From: Luteibacter anthropi
GTDB taxonomy: Bacteria > Pseudomonadota > Gammaproteobacteria > Xanthomonadales > Rhodanobacteraceae
DNA: 64,000 bases
Direction: 5' to 3'
Assembly: GCF_011759365.1 (NCBI RefSeq)
Contig: NZ_JAARLZ010000001.1
Span: forward strand, 434,001-498,000
Part shown: one piece after another, positions 41,190-50,389 of the stretch
Layout of the letters: every line of letters begins with the position of its first letter
How positions within the stretch are numbered: the stretch's first letter is position 1
Position numbers and translations under genes: made by a program
Notes under the pieces: generated by a model
Seen by the model: the letters and a program-made list of their open reading frames with translations, nothing else
Told to the model about the DNA's origin: nothing
Database searches by the model: none

Positions 41190-43898
41190 ATGCAGAACGC
41201 AGTACGAACGATCTTCGTGACCGCCATCGTGATGGGCGTGGCCCTTGGCCCAGCCGCGATGGCAGGTACCACGTACGCCGATACGCGCGTTGCCGCGGAG
41301 GCAGGAACCGCCAACCCCATAAGCCGGTGGCAGATCCAGGACGACGCGAAAGCCCAGCAAGGCGGCGCCGCGATCTCTGCCAGTGGTTTCGCCACCAGGG
41401 AATGGTATCCGGTCACCGGACGCGCCACCGTGATGGCCGGCCTGCTGGAAAACGGCGTCTTTAAAGACGATGTATTCCACAGCGACAACCTTCGTGCCGT
41501 GCAGGTGCCTGACGCCAGCGGCAACCTCTTCGTGACGCCGTGGTGGTACCGGGCGGGTTTCGACCTGCCAAAGGCAGCCGCAAAGCGATACACGCTGCTG
41601 CGCACCCACGGCATCATCTCGGCCGCAGATGCCTGGGTGAACGGGCAGAAGGTTGCCGACCGCGCGGATCTGGCAGGGGCCTATCCCGAGCACGACATCG
41701 ACGTCACCCGCTGGGTACACGCAGGTGCCAATGCGGTGGCCTTCAAGGTGTATCCGGGTGATCCGCGAATGAGCCTGTCCATTGGCTGGGTGGACTGGAA
41801 TCCCACGCCGCCGGACAACAACATGGGGCCCTGGCGTGGGGTGGACATCGTCCAGACGGGACCCGTGGCGTTGAGTGCACCGCATGTGATGTCCACACTG
41901 TCGGCAGACCTCAAGCAGGCGACCCTGGCCGTGAGCGTCACGGCGACCAACCTGGATACGGTGGCCCATGACGTCACCGTCTCGGGCACCGTTGCCGACA
42001 AGCCGGTGCAGCAGACGATCCGTCTCGCCCCTGGTGAGGTGAAACGGGTATCGCTGGCCTCCGGATCGACGCCAGCGGTGACGCTGGACAACCCCAGGGT
42101 GTGGTGGCCCGTTGGCATGGGCGACCATCCGATCTATCAGATGGCGTTGACCGTGACGGTCGATGGCGCTGCGTCGGATCGCTCGGCAACAACGTTCGGC
42201 ATTCGCCGCGTGGAATCCACGCTCACCCGCCAGGGCTATCGCCAGTTCACCATCAACGGCCAGCCCCTGCTGATACGCGGTGGCGGCTGGGCGCCCGACA
42301 TGTTCCTGCGCGACGATCCCGCGCGCATGGAGGCCGAGTTCAGCTATGTGGTGAACCTGGGCATCAACACCATCCGCAGCGAGGGCAAGCTGGAGAACGA
42401 CCGGTTCTACGACCTGGCCGACCGCAACGGTATCCTCGTGCTGGCCGGCTGGGAATGCTGCGACAAGTGGGAGGCCGCCGCGAAGACGGGCGGCGAACCC
42501 TGGAACGACGCCGATATGCGGGTGGCGAAGGCGTCGATGGCCAGCGAGGCCCGCCTGTTGCGCAACCATCCTTCGGTGATCGGCTTCTACATCGGCAGCG
42601 ACCATGCCCCACCGCCGACGCTTTCGAAGATGTATACGGATACGCTTCGCGACGAAGGCTGGTCGTTGCCTGTCATTTCCGCCGCCGTGGATGAGAAGAC
42701 GGAAGAGGCCGGCCCATCGGGCATGAAGATGGCGGGCCCCTACGACTGGATTCCGCCGTCCTATTGGTACGGGGACAAGCAGGGCGCAGCCTTCGGCTTC
42801 GATTCGGAAGTGAGTGCGGGTGCGGTGATTCCTCGCATCGAAGATGTGCAGCGCATGCTGTCGGTGCAGGAGCAGGAAGCCCTGTGGAAGTACCCGCAGG
42901 CGCGTCAGTACCACGCCTCGGCCGACTGGTCGACGTTCGCCGTGCTCACGCCGTTCGATACCGCACTGGCAAAGCGCTACGGTGCACCGACGGGCCTTGC
43001 CGACTACGTGGCGAAGGCACAGCTCGATAACTACGACAACGTACGTGCACAGTTCGAAGCCTTCAACGCCCGCATGGGAGCTGATAACCCTGCCACTGGC
43101 GTCATCTACTGGATGCTCAACAGCGCCTGGCCGTCGTTGCACTGGCACCTGTACGACTACTACATGAATCCGGCCGGGGCCTACTACGGCGCAAAGAAAG
43201 CCAACGAACCGGTGCACATCCAATATTCGTACGATTCGCGTTCCGTCGTGGTGGTGAACCACACATTGGATGAATGTCACGGGCTGAAGGCGTTGGTAAA
43301 AGTCCGCAACCTCGATGGCAGCGTGCGCTACCAGAAGCAGGTCGAGGATATCGAACTTGCGGGAAACCACGCGCAGCCGGTGCTCGATCTGCCGTCGGTC
43401 ACCGGGTTGTCCACGGTCTATTTCGTCGAACTGGAACTTGCCGGCGCGGACGGCAAGCCTGTCAGTCGCAACGTCTACTGGCTGTCCACGCGTGAAGATA
43501 CGCTCGATTGGGCGAAGTCCAACTGGTACCTCACACCAGTGACGCAGTACGGCGACTTCACGGCCCTGGCATCCTTGCCGAAAGCGACTCGCAAGGTCCA
43601 GGTCTCCACCGTTCGTGAAGGTGATGAGGATGTCACCCGGGTGACGCTGTCCATCCCTGCCTCATCGCCATCGGCCGCCGTACAAGAGCACCTGACGATA
43701 CGCCGCGGCGCGAAGGGCGACCTTGCGCTGCCCGTGAGGTGGACTGACAATGACGTCACGCTATGGCCCGGCGAATCCGTCGTGCTCACGGCGCGCTATC
43801 CGGCGCAAGGCTCGGTCGGTACGGTGGTCGAGGTATCCGGTTGGAATACGCCCGTGGAGCAGGTGGCCGCGGGAGTCACCCAGGGAACGAAGCATTGA
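41190..43898 (+). CDS. GH2 exo-beta-D-glucosaminidase-like (CsxA-type)
   Basis: 902 residues with a signal peptide (MQNAVRTIFVTAIVMGVALGPAAMAG). GH2 sugar-binding, Ig-like and TIM-barrel domains occur in order. The acid/base position reads IGSD with Asp471 in NHPSVIGFYIGSDHAPP, and the nucleophile is Glu540 in FGFDSEVSAG. Having Asp rather than Glu as acid/base is the hallmark of exo-beta-1,4-D-glucosaminidase (CsxA) against ordinary GH2 mannosidases or galactosidases. It would trim glucosamine from chitosan oligomers. A beta-mannosidase-like function cannot be fully excluded. Confidence 0.85.
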   Translation: MQNAVRTIFVTAIVMGVALGPAAMAGTTYADTRVAAEAGTANPISRWQIQDDAKAQQGGAAISASGFATREWYPVTGRATVMAGLLENGVFKDDVFHSDNLRAVQVPDASGNLFVTPWWYRAGFDLPKAAAKRYTLLRTHGIISAADAWVNGQKVADRADLAGAYPEHDIDVTRWVHAGANAVAFKVYPGDPRMSLSIGWVDWNPTPPDNNMGPWRGVDIVQTGPVALSAPHVMSTLSADLKQATLAVSVTATNLDTVAHDVTVSGTVADKPVQQTIRLAPGEVKRVSLASGSTPAVTLDNPRVWWPVGMGDHPIYQMALTVTVDGAASDRSATTFGIRRVESTLTRQGYRQFTINGQPLLIRGGGWAPDMFLRDDPARMEAEFSYVVNLGINTIRSEGKLENDRFYDLADRNGILVLAGWECCDKWEAAAKTGGEPWNDADMRVAKASMASEARLLRNHPSVIGFYIGSDHAPPPTLSKMYTDTLRDEGWSLPVISAAVDEKTEEAGPSGMKMAGPYDWIPPSYWYGDKQGAAFGFDSEVSAGAVIPRIEDVQRMLSVQEQEALWKYPQARQYHASADWSTFAVLTPFDTALAKRYGAPTGLADYVAKAQLDNYDNVRAQFEAFNARMGADNPATGVIYWMLNSAWPSLHWHLYDYYMNPAGAYYGAKKANEPVHIQYSYDSRSVVVVNHTLDECHGLKALVKVRNLDGSVRYQKQVEDIELAGNHAQPVLDLPSVTGLSTVYFVELELAGADGKPVSRNVYWLSTREDTLDWAKSNWYLTPVTQYGDFTALASLPKATRKVQVSTVREGDEDVTRVTLSIPASSPSAAVQEHLTIRRGAKGDLALPVRWTDNDVTLWPGESVVLTARYPAQGSVGTVVEVSGWNTPVEQVAAGVTQGTKH

Positions 43899-43908
43899 AG
43901 AGGCCTTC

Positions 43909-44919
43909 ATGTCGCGCGTGACCATCAACGATGTGGCTCGTGCGTCCGATACGTCGAAGAAGACCGTTTCGCGCGTGCTCAACCAGGAGCCTGGCGTGCG
44001 TGCGGAAGTGCGCGACCGCGTCATGGCCGCCGTGGCCGAGCTCAATTACCGGCCACTCGCGTCGGCGCGCAGCCTCGCCTCCAATCGCTCCTTCATGATC
44101 GGGCTGCTCTACGACAACCTGTCGCCCAGCTATGTCATGGAAGTGCAGGCGGGCGTGCAGGAGGCCTGCGAGGCGCAGCAGTACAGCATGATGGTGCAGC
44201 CGCTGGATTCCACGGCGAAGGATTTCATGGAGCGTGTCGAGGGCATCCTCTGGCGGCATCGTCCCGATGGGCTGGTCCTTACGCCACCCATCACGGACCA
44301 CCCGGCGCTGCTCGCCCATCTGCGCGCCACCGACGTGCCGTTCGCCTCCATCGCACCGCGCAAATCCAAGGGCATCGCCGGGGTCATCCTGCAAGAGCGC
44401 GAGGCCGCCGCCGCCATGGTGGATCACCTCGTCGCGCTGGGACATCGCCGCATCGCGCACATCATTGGCGACCCGAAGCACGGCGCAGGCGTATGGCGCC
44501 TGGCCGGGTACCGCGACGGGATGAAGCGTGCCGGGCTGGAGGAGCGTGCCGACTACATGGTGCAGGGCCAGTTCTCCTTCGAGTCGGGCGTGAAGGCGGC
44601 CCGCCAGCTGCTGAGCCTGAAACAGCGGCCCACGGCCATTTTCGCGGCCGACGACGATATGGCCGTCGGCGCCATCTGGGCCGCGGCCGAAGCCGGCGTG
44701 CGGGTGCCTGACGAGATATCCATCTGCGGCTTCGACGACACCACGATTGCGACACGCGTGTGGCCCCTGCTCACGACAGTGCACCAGCCGGTGCGCGACA
44801 TGGGTAAACGGGCCACGGAAGAACTCCTGCTGGGCCTGCTCGGCAAGGGCGATCCCCGCATGGTCGAAATGGATTACCAGATGCGCCTGCGTGCATCCAC
44901 GGCGCCCGCACCCCGATAG
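43909..44919 (+). CDS. LacI family transcriptional regulator
   Basis: 336 residues from MSRVTINDVARASDTSKKTVSRVLNQEPGVRAEVRDRVMAAVAELNYRPLASARSLA, the LacI helix-turn-helix and hinge helix. The periplasmic-binding-protein-like effector domain follows (AIFAADDDMAVGAIWAAAEAGVRVPDEISICGFDDT). It presumably binds TGACACCGGTGTCA at 33044 and is relieved by a product of the locus. Ten bases separate it from the GH2 gene, and the sulfotransferase starts 12 bases after it. Confidence 0.92.
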   Translation: MSRVTINDVARASDTSKKTVSRVLNQEPGVRAEVRDRVMAAVAELNYRPLASARSLASNRSFMIGLLYDNLSPSYVMEVQAGVQEACEAQQYSMMVQPLDSTAKDFMERVEGILWRHRPDGLVLTPPITDHPALLAHLRATDVPFASIAPRKSKGIAGVILQEREAAAAMVDHLVALGHRRIAHIIGDPKHGAGVWRLAGYRDGMKRAGLEERADYMVQGQFSFESGVKAARQLLSLKQRPTAIFAADDDMAVGAIWAAAEAGVRVPDEISICGFDDTTIATRVWPLLTTVHQPVRDMGKRATEELLLGLLGKGDPRMVEMDYQMRLRASTAPAPR

Positions 44920-44931
44920 AGGAAACACCGC

Positions 44932-45753
44932 ATGTCAGAGCGCCGGTTCCATTTCATCTCCGGCCTGCCCCGCGCGGGCACCACCTTGCTCGCCGCGATC
45001 CTCAACCAGAATCCGCGCTTCCGCGCCGGCATGACCAGCCCTTTGGCCGACATCATGGGCGTGGTGGTGGCCGAGGCCAGCAGCAAGAACGACTTTGCCT
45101 TCGACGTCACGGATGAGCAGCGCGTGTCCCTGCTACGCGGGCTGGTGGAAAACTTCTATTCGGTCGATGCGCGGCCGGAAGCGGTATTCGACATGAGCCG
45201 CCTGTGGTGCAGCCGCATGGGGCTGCTCAATACGTTGTTCCCCGGCGTGAAGGTTATCGCCTGCGTACGTCAGCTGGCCTGGGTGCTGGACAGCATGGAA
45301 CGGCTGGTACTCAAGCAGCCGGTGAGTGTCAGCAAGGTGTTTCGCTACGACACGAACACGACGGTGTACTCGCGTGTCGAGGCACTGACCGATCCGCGCG
45401 GGATGGTCGGGTTTGCCTATCAGGCGACCAAGGAAGCGTTCTACGGCGAATACGCGCGCGATCACCTGTTGTTGCTGACCTATGAAAGCCTGGTTCGCAA
45501 TCCAGAGGCAGCCATGCGAGCGGTATACCGTTTTCTTGGCGAACCCTGGTTCAATCATGACTTCGACAACATCGCCTACAGCGCCGACGAATTCGATGCG
45601 CGCGTGGGCATGCCGGGACTGCATGTCGTTCGAGCCAGGGTCGAGGCCGTGGAGCGCACACCCGTCCTGCCGCGCGAGGTCTTCGGGCGCTTCGCCAACG
45701 AGGCGTTCTGGGCGGATCCGAAGAACAACGTCAACCAGGTGACGATCGTTTGA
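44932..45753 (+). CDS. PAPS-dependent sulfotransferase
   Basis: 273 residues. The 5'-phosphosulfate-binding loop is SGLPRAGTTLLAAILNQNP (residues about 9-27), a typical P-loop-like sequence of sulfotransferases; VIACVRQLAWVLDSMERL is the 3'-phosphate-binding region with the conserved Ser. Related enzymes sulfate glycans, lipids or tyrosine residues of peptides. The acceptor is unknown. The next gene makes its donor PAPS and overlaps its stop (TTGA), so the two form a dedicated sulfation pair. Confidence 0.85.
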   Translation: MSERRFHFISGLPRAGTTLLAAILNQNPRFRAGMTSPLADIMGVVVAEASSKNDFAFDVTDEQRVSLLRGLVENFYSVDARPEAVFDMSRLWCSRMGLLNTLFPGVKVIACVRQLAWVLDSMERLVLKQPVSVSKVFRYDTNTTVYSRVEALTDPRGMVGFAYQATKEAFYGEYARDHLLLLTYESLVRNPEAAMRAVYRFLGEPWFNHDFDNIAYSADEFDARVGMPGLHVVRARVEAVERTPVLPREVFGRFANEAFWADPKNNVNQVTIV

Positions 45754-47459
45754 CCACGCTGGTCGAGCCGCACGGCGGAGTGCTGAAGGAGCTATACCTG
45801 CCCGAGGCGGAGGCTCTCGCTGCAAGGCGTGCCTCCGGTGCGCTTCCCAGCGTGGTGCTCGATCACCGGCATCTATGTGATCTTGAACTGCTTCTGGATG
45901 GCGCGTTTTCGCCGCTGGACGGTTTCATGCGCGAGGCGGATTACGATGCCGTCGTCGATGGCCTTCGCCTGGCCGATGGCACGCTCTGGCCCATGCCCAT
46001 CGTGCTCGACGTTTCCGAAGACGCTGCGGCATCGCTTTTGGTCGGTCAGGATATCGTGCTGCGTGATGGGCAAGGTACAGCGCTGGCGCTGCTCACCCTG
46101 TCCGACATCTTTCGCCCGGACAAGGCCCGTGAAGCCTTGCAGGTCTACGGCACGCTGGATGTGCATCATCCCGGTGTCGCCGACCTGCTGAAGCGAGGCG
46201 GGGTCTATCTGGGCGGTCGTGTTCACGGCTTGCAGCGGTTGGCTCATCACGACTTCGTCGACCTGCGGACGTCACCTCGCCAGATGCGTGCCTACCTCGC
46301 CAATCAGGAATGGGAGCGCATCGTCGCCTTCCAGACGCGCAACCCGCTGCATCGTGCGCATGTCGAGCTGACGCAACGTGCCATGGCTGCCGTGGATGGA
46401 AAGCTCCTTCTGCATCCCGTCGTCGGGCGTACCAGGGACGGGGATATCGACACCTACACGCGCGTCCGCTGCTATCGCGCGTTGGTGAAGCACTATCCGG
46501 CGAAGGCGGTGAAACTGTCGGTCCTGCCACTGGCCATGCGCATGGCGGGACCACGCGAAGCGTTATGGCACGCCATCATCCGCAAGAACTTCGGCGCGAA
46601 CTTCTTCATCGTCGGTCGCGATCATGCCGGCCCGGGAAAGGATGTGTCTGGAAGGCCGTTCTACGAGGCACGAGCTGCCCAGGCTCTGGTCCAGGCCCAC
46701 GCCGACGAGCTGGGTATCACGGTGCTTCCCTTCGCTCCCATGGTGTATTCGGCCGTGAGACAGGCCTATGTCGCCACCGACGAACTGCATCCGGGTGAAA
46801 CCGCAAGTGACGTCTCGGGCACCGAACTGCGCAAGTACCTGCGTGACGGTAGCCCTATCCCGGCATGGTTCACCTATCCGGAAGTGGAAGCCATCCTTCG
46901 CGAGCGCTTTCCGCATGCGGCAAACCGCGGATGCGCCGTTTTCTTCACGGGGTTATCCGGCGCCGGCAAGTCCACCCTCGCACAGGCGCTCATGGCCAGC
47001 CTTCTCGAAAACACGGGGCGGCAGGTCAGTCTGCTCGATGGCGACGAAGTGCGGCAAACCCTGTCCGCCGGCCTGGGCTTTTCGCGTGCCGACCGCTCGG
47101 CAAACATCCGGCGGATCGCCTATGTGGCAGCGGAAATCGTCCGTCATGGTGGCATGGCGATCTGTGCCCCGATTGCTCCCTATGCGGACGATCGGGCAGT
47201 GGCGCGTGCGCTGGTGGAGGTGCATGGTGATTTCATCGAAGTGCATGTGAGCACGCCCCTCGATGTATGCGAAGCGCGCGATGCGAAAGGACTCTATGCA
47301 CAAGCCCGCTCGGGGGCGCTTAAGCACTTCACCGGCATCAGCGATCCTTACGAGACACCGGACTCCCCGGAGCTTCGCCTTGATGGCTCGGAGCAGTCGC
47401 CTGCCTTTCTCGCAGCCCGCATTGTCGAGATGCTTCGGGAGCGTGGCTTGTTGGGTTGA
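45750..47459 (+). CDS. Bifunctional ATP sulfurylase/APS kinase
   Basis: 569 residues beginning with a TTG that overlaps the sulfotransferase stop. The N-terminal ATP sulfurylase has the substrate motif FQTRNPLHRAH with His201 and His204, and FIVGRDHAGPG. The C-terminal APS kinase has the P-loop GLSGAGKS (401-408), LLDGDEVRQTLSAGLGFSRADRSANIRR and ICAPIAPYADDRA. Together they turn sulfate and ATP into PAPS. This single-chain arrangement is found in some bacteria; here it directly supplies the neighbouring sulfotransferase. Confidence 0.93.
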   Translation: MTTLVEPHGGVLKELYLPEAEALAARRASGALPSVVLDHRHLCDLELLLDGAFSPLDGFMREADYDAVVDGLRLADGTLWPMPIVLDVSEDAAASLLVGQDIVLRDGQGTALALLTLSDIFRPDKAREALQVYGTLDVHHPGVADLLKRGGVYLGGRVHGLQRLAHHDFVDLRTSPRQMRAYLANQEWERIVAFQTRNPLHRAHVELTQRAMAAVDGKLLLHPVVGRTRDGDIDTYTRVRCYRALVKHYPAKAVKLSVLPLAMRMAGPREALWHAIIRKNFGANFFIVGRDHAGPGKDVSGRPFYEARAAQALVQAHADELGITVLPFAPMVYSAVRQAYVATDELHPGETASDVSGTELRKYLRDGSPIPAWFTYPEVEAILRERFPHAANRGCAVFFTGLSGAGKSTLAQALMASLLENTGRQVSLLDGDEVRQTLSAGLGFSRADRSANIRRIAYVAAEIVRHGGMAICAPIAPYADDRAVARALVEVHGDFIEVHVSTPLDVCEARDAKGLYAQARSGALKHFTGISDPYETPDSPELRLDGSEQSPAFLAARIVEMLRERGLLG

Positions 47460-47487
47460 CCTCAAGCTTGCGCCGCGCTGGCAGTAT

Positions 47488-47808
47488 CTAGTCGTCGGAT
47501 TCCGCGAGGCCCCAGCCCAGGCCGAGCAGCGACATGCCGCCTACGACAAGCAACAGGGCGATGGCGGCGGTCGAGGGGCGACTATGCATCCAGTCGCTCC
47601 ACCCGGCATGCAGCACGGGGCTAGGCCACAGGCTGAGGCAGCCTGCGATCAGTCCGACACCGGCACCGGCCACCGCTAGCCAGGGCACCGGACGACGGCG
47701 TGGGGGCAGGCGTTGCATGAGTCGATCAGTGAAACCATCGTCCGCGACCGGGCCGTCGAATCCTGCGCGCAGCAACGCGCAGATTGCATCGTCATTGTCG
47801 GGTGTCAT
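47488..47808 (-). CDS. Small membrane protein, putative anti-sigma-like partner
   Basis: 106 residues from MTPDNDDAICALLRAGFDGPVADDGFTDRLMQRLPPRRRPVPWLAVAGAGVGLIAGCLSLWP. A cytoplasmic N-terminal part of about 50 residues with an ECF-partner-like start is followed by two membrane helices (LAVAGAGVGLIAGCLSLW and AAIALLLVVGGMSLLGLGWGL). Its ATG overlaps the stop of the sigma factor gene by ATGA. Position and topology suggest a membrane-bound inhibitor of that sigma factor, but no zinc anti-sigma motif is seen. Confidence 0.6.
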   Translation of the reverse strand: MTPDNDDAICALLRAGFDGPVADDGFTDRLMQRLPPRRRPVPWLAVAGAGVGLIAGCLSLWPSPVLHAGWSDWMHSRPSTAAIALLLVVGGMSLLGLGWGLAESDD

Positions 47809-48377
47809 GCGGTGTCTCCGTGATGATCGGTATCTTGCCATGGGGTAAGCCACTGCTTCAGCTTCTGCTTGCCGCGTAATGCGTGGCTCTTCACCGTGCC
47901 CAGTGGCATGCCGAGTACATAGGCTGTCTCTTCATGGCTCAGGTCGAGCTGAAAGCAATGCAATAGCACCGCCTGTTCGCCGTCGGACAAGCGTTGCATG
48001 GCGCGGGAAAGATCCAGTAGCAGGTCGAGCGGCTGCGGCGGTGCCGATAAGGAGGCAGTGGCCTCGTCATCACTACGGACATCGCTCCAGCTTGTCCTGC
48101 GTCGCGCCTGCAGGAAACAGCTATAGGCAATGCGGTAGAGCCACGTGGAGAACAGCGCATCGCCACGAAACTGGTCCAGTTTCTTCCACGCCTGCAGGAA
48201 GGCTTCCTGCGCAAGATCATCCGCCGTGGCGTCGTCGCCATGCGTCAATCGCCTGAGCTGGGCGCGCACCATGCCCTGGTGCCGACGCACCAGCTGGTCG
48301 AATGCCCGTCGATCGTCGCTGGACAGGACGCGCCTGATGAGCGCCCTGTCCATGTCGCCGATGCCGCTCTCAGCCAT
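47805..48377 (-). CDS. ECF RNA polymerase sigma factor
   Basis: 190 residues from MAESGIGDMDRALIRRVLSSDDRRAFDQLVRRHQGMV. Region 2 is clear in ADDLAQEAFLQAWKKLDQFRGDALFSTWLYRIAYSCFLQARRR; region 4 is LSDGEQAVLLHCFQLDLSHEETAYVLGMPLGTVKSHALRGKQKLKQWL. An ATG used here overlaps the end of the upstream DUF6249-like gene; an alternative GTG start lies four codons earlier. It is followed by a membrane protein with a 4-base overlap that is likely its regulator. Confidence 0.9.
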   Translation of the reverse strand: MAESGIGDMDRALIRRVLSSDDRRAFDQLVRRHQGMVRAQLRRLTHGDDATADDLAQEAFLQAWKKLDQFRGDALFSTWLYRIAYSCFLQARRRTSWSDVRSDDEATASLSAPPQPLDLLLDLSRAMQRLSDGEQAVLLHCFQLDLSHEETAYVLGMPLGTVKSHALRGKQKLKQWLTPWQDTDHHGDTA

Positions 48378-48741
48378 GCGCCTCACCACGCTGGTTCAAC
48401 CACCAGCTGGCGAGATAACCGAAGCCGGTCATCAATGGCAGGAGGCCGAGCCCCCAGAGGCTGCGGATGCTCAAGCCATCGTCCAGGTGGCCGGGCAGTG
48501 CGAGTAGCATCATCGTCAGGCCAAGACCTCCGCTGATGAGTACCAGTGCACGGCGCCGCTCCGAGTACTCCACGCGCTGCTCGACGAGCAATTCGTGAGG
48601 CAGCGTGACGCCCTTGTCGGCCAGCTCCAGCAGCATGCGATAGCGTGCCTGTGTCTGCATGTGGCGATAGCGCAATACGAAGAAGATGGCCAGCACGGGG
48701 GCTGCCAGTACGATGAGGGGAATCAGGTAGACGGCATCCAT
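48370..48741 (-). CDS. DUF6249-like small membrane protein
   Basis: 123 residues from MDAVYLIPLIVLAAPVLAIFFVLRYRHMQTQARYRMLLELADKGVTLPHELL. One N-terminal helix and two more in the C-terminal half (ALVLISGGLGLTMMLLALPG and LWGLGLLPLMTGFGYLASWWL) frame a cytoplasmic segment, the usual DUF6249 plan. Unknown function. It is upstream of the sigma factor on the same strand, so it probably belongs to the same operon as the ECF system. The start follows weak similarity only. Confidence 0.75.
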   Translation of the reverse strand: MDAVYLIPLIVLAAPVLAIFFVLRYRHMQTQARYRMLLELADKGVTLPHELLVEQRVEYSERRRALVLISGGLGLTMMLLALPGHLDDGLSIRSLWGLGLLPLMTGFGYLASWWLNQRGEAHG

Positions 48742-48772
48742 GGGATCGCTCCGGTCATGATCGAATAAGGTG

Positions 48773-50287
48773 TCAAGGCGCCGGTGATGCCGGCGCTTCG
48801 GCGGCAAGCAGGTCGGCGATGTGTTCGACGAGCATCCAGTGCTGCGTCGGTCCTTCGTTGCTGGTAAGCGCCACGATGGCGCCGGTCTCCCATACGATCT
48901 GCAGATTGGCCGTGGTCCCCTCGATGCCGCCCGTATGGCCACGGATATGCACGCCGTGGGACAGCCGGTCACCGAAGCCCGCGGCGTACGCCCCTGGTCC
49001 GGCCGGTACCTCGTCGTCGAACAGTGTCGACAAAGTGGCCGCGTTGACCAGTTTGCCATCGCGCAGCGCCGTGGCGAAGGCGATCAGGTCGGCGTTGGTC
49101 GAGTAGCCGCCACCGGCCGGGCCACCCTTGGCGCCGAGCTTCATCCATGCGGCTTTCCAGTCGCGGGAGAAAACCCCTTCCCGGTAGTAGCCGGTGGCAA
49201 GGCGGGGGGTGACATCGTCCAGCCTGTCGAAGCCGCTGGATGTCATGCCGGCGAGGGCGAATACATGATGCTGGATGTAGTCGTCGTAGGTTTCTCGCGA
49301 CACCTTTTCCACGATCCGGCCGAGCAGGACGTAACCGGCGTTACTGTAGTTCCACTGCTTACCGGGCTCGCCAGTGACGGGCTGGTGAGCGATGAGACTC
49401 AGGTAGTCCTCGGGATCGATATAGCGTTCGCGGTGCTGGAAGTATTCGTCCACCATGAAGTCGCCCAGCCCGGCGGTGTGGTGCAGCAGTTGCCACAGCG
49501 TGATGCGTCGGGCGAGTTGCTGGTCGGGATATTCGGGTAACGCCTCCGCCAGCGTTGTCTTCCAGGAGAGCTTGCCGGACTCGACGAGCTGCGCGATCGC
49601 GACGGCGGTGAACATCTTGCCGATCGATCCGACATGGAACCGGGTGTGATCGTCGATGGGCACGGCAAACGATCGCTCTGCCATGCCCCGGCACTCATTC
49701 ACCAGCACCGCCCCGGCGACCTTGACCGTCACGCAGCCTGAGAACCCGTCGGCAGTGGCAAGCCTGTCGATAGCGCCTCTTACGAGTCTGGCGATCTGCT
49801 CTTGGGATACAGGCCCCTTCGGCCATGTCGCGTAAAGGCCGGCATCCTCCATGGGGAAGAGCGTGGCCTGGGCGAGCTTATCTGGCTGCTTCGGATCGAC
49901 AACGAGGACAAACAGACCCTGCCGACCGTCGCGGCGTGCCCTGACCGCCAGCTGGAGCATGCCGGGCTGGTGCGCATCGGAGCGACGATCGACGACATCC
50001 AGGCCGCCGCTTTCACGGTTGGCGATCATCAGCTCACTCAGGAAGGCCGCGCGGTCGTCCTTGGGCATGGTTGGCGCGATGACACGCTCGGCCCATGTCC
50101 GCAGTGTGGCCGGGTTGTTCGTGTCGATCCGTTGGACCAGCTGATCGCCCAGCTTTCCTTCGGGCGAGTCCTGAATGGCAATCGCGGCGTTTACGGTGAA
50201 GGGTAGCGCAGCCAAGGCCGCCGCGAGGGTTGCAATGCGGAGTGTGAAACGGATTCCTTTACGACGTGCCAGGTGCGACGCAAGCAT
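48773..50287 (-). CDS. Secreted class C beta-lactamase-type serine hydrolase
   Basis: 504 residues with a signal peptide (IATLAAALAALPFTVNAA). After about 170 residues of unassigned N-terminal sequence the beta-lactamase/transpeptidase fold begins: catalytic Ser-x-x-Lys is SIGK in HVGSIGKMFTAVAIAQL, the Tyr-Ser-Asn motif is NYSNAGYVLLG, and HTGG in HIRGHTGGIEG replaces the KTG triad. Such proteins include esterases and D-aminopeptidases rather than true beta-lactamases. The gene is 31 bases upstream of the DUF6249-like gene and may lead the ECF operon. Confidence 0.82.
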   Translation of the reverse strand: MLASHLARRKGIRFTLRIATLAAALAALPFTVNAAIAIQDSPEGKLGDQLVQRIDTNNPATLRTWAERVIAPTMPKDDRAAFLSELMIANRESGGLDVVDRRSDAHQPGMLQLAVRARRDGRQGLFVLVVDPKQPDKLAQATLFPMEDAGLYATWPKGPVSQEQIARLVRGAIDRLATADGFSGCVTVKVAGAVLVNECRGMAERSFAVPIDDHTRFHVGSIGKMFTAVAIAQLVESGKLSWKTTLAEALPEYPDQQLARRITLWQLLHHTAGLGDFMVDEYFQHRERYIDPEDYLSLIAHQPVTGEPGKQWNYSNAGYVLLGRIVEKVSRETYDDYIQHHVFALAGMTSSGFDRLDDVTPRLATGYYREGVFSRDWKAAWMKLGAKGGPAGGGYSTNADLIAFATALRDGKLVNAATLSTLFDDEVPAGPGAYAAGFGDRLSHGVHIRGHTGGIEGTTANLQIVWETGAIVALTSNEGPTQHWMLVEHIADLLAAEAPASPAP

Positions 50288-50389
50288 CTCGGTACCTTCC
50301 GTTGGGTGGTCTCGAAGGCTTGGATGCGTGGGAGGCGTTGTTTGGATGCAGGATCACTTCAGCGGTGAACGGTCACTGCGCGTTTGCGC

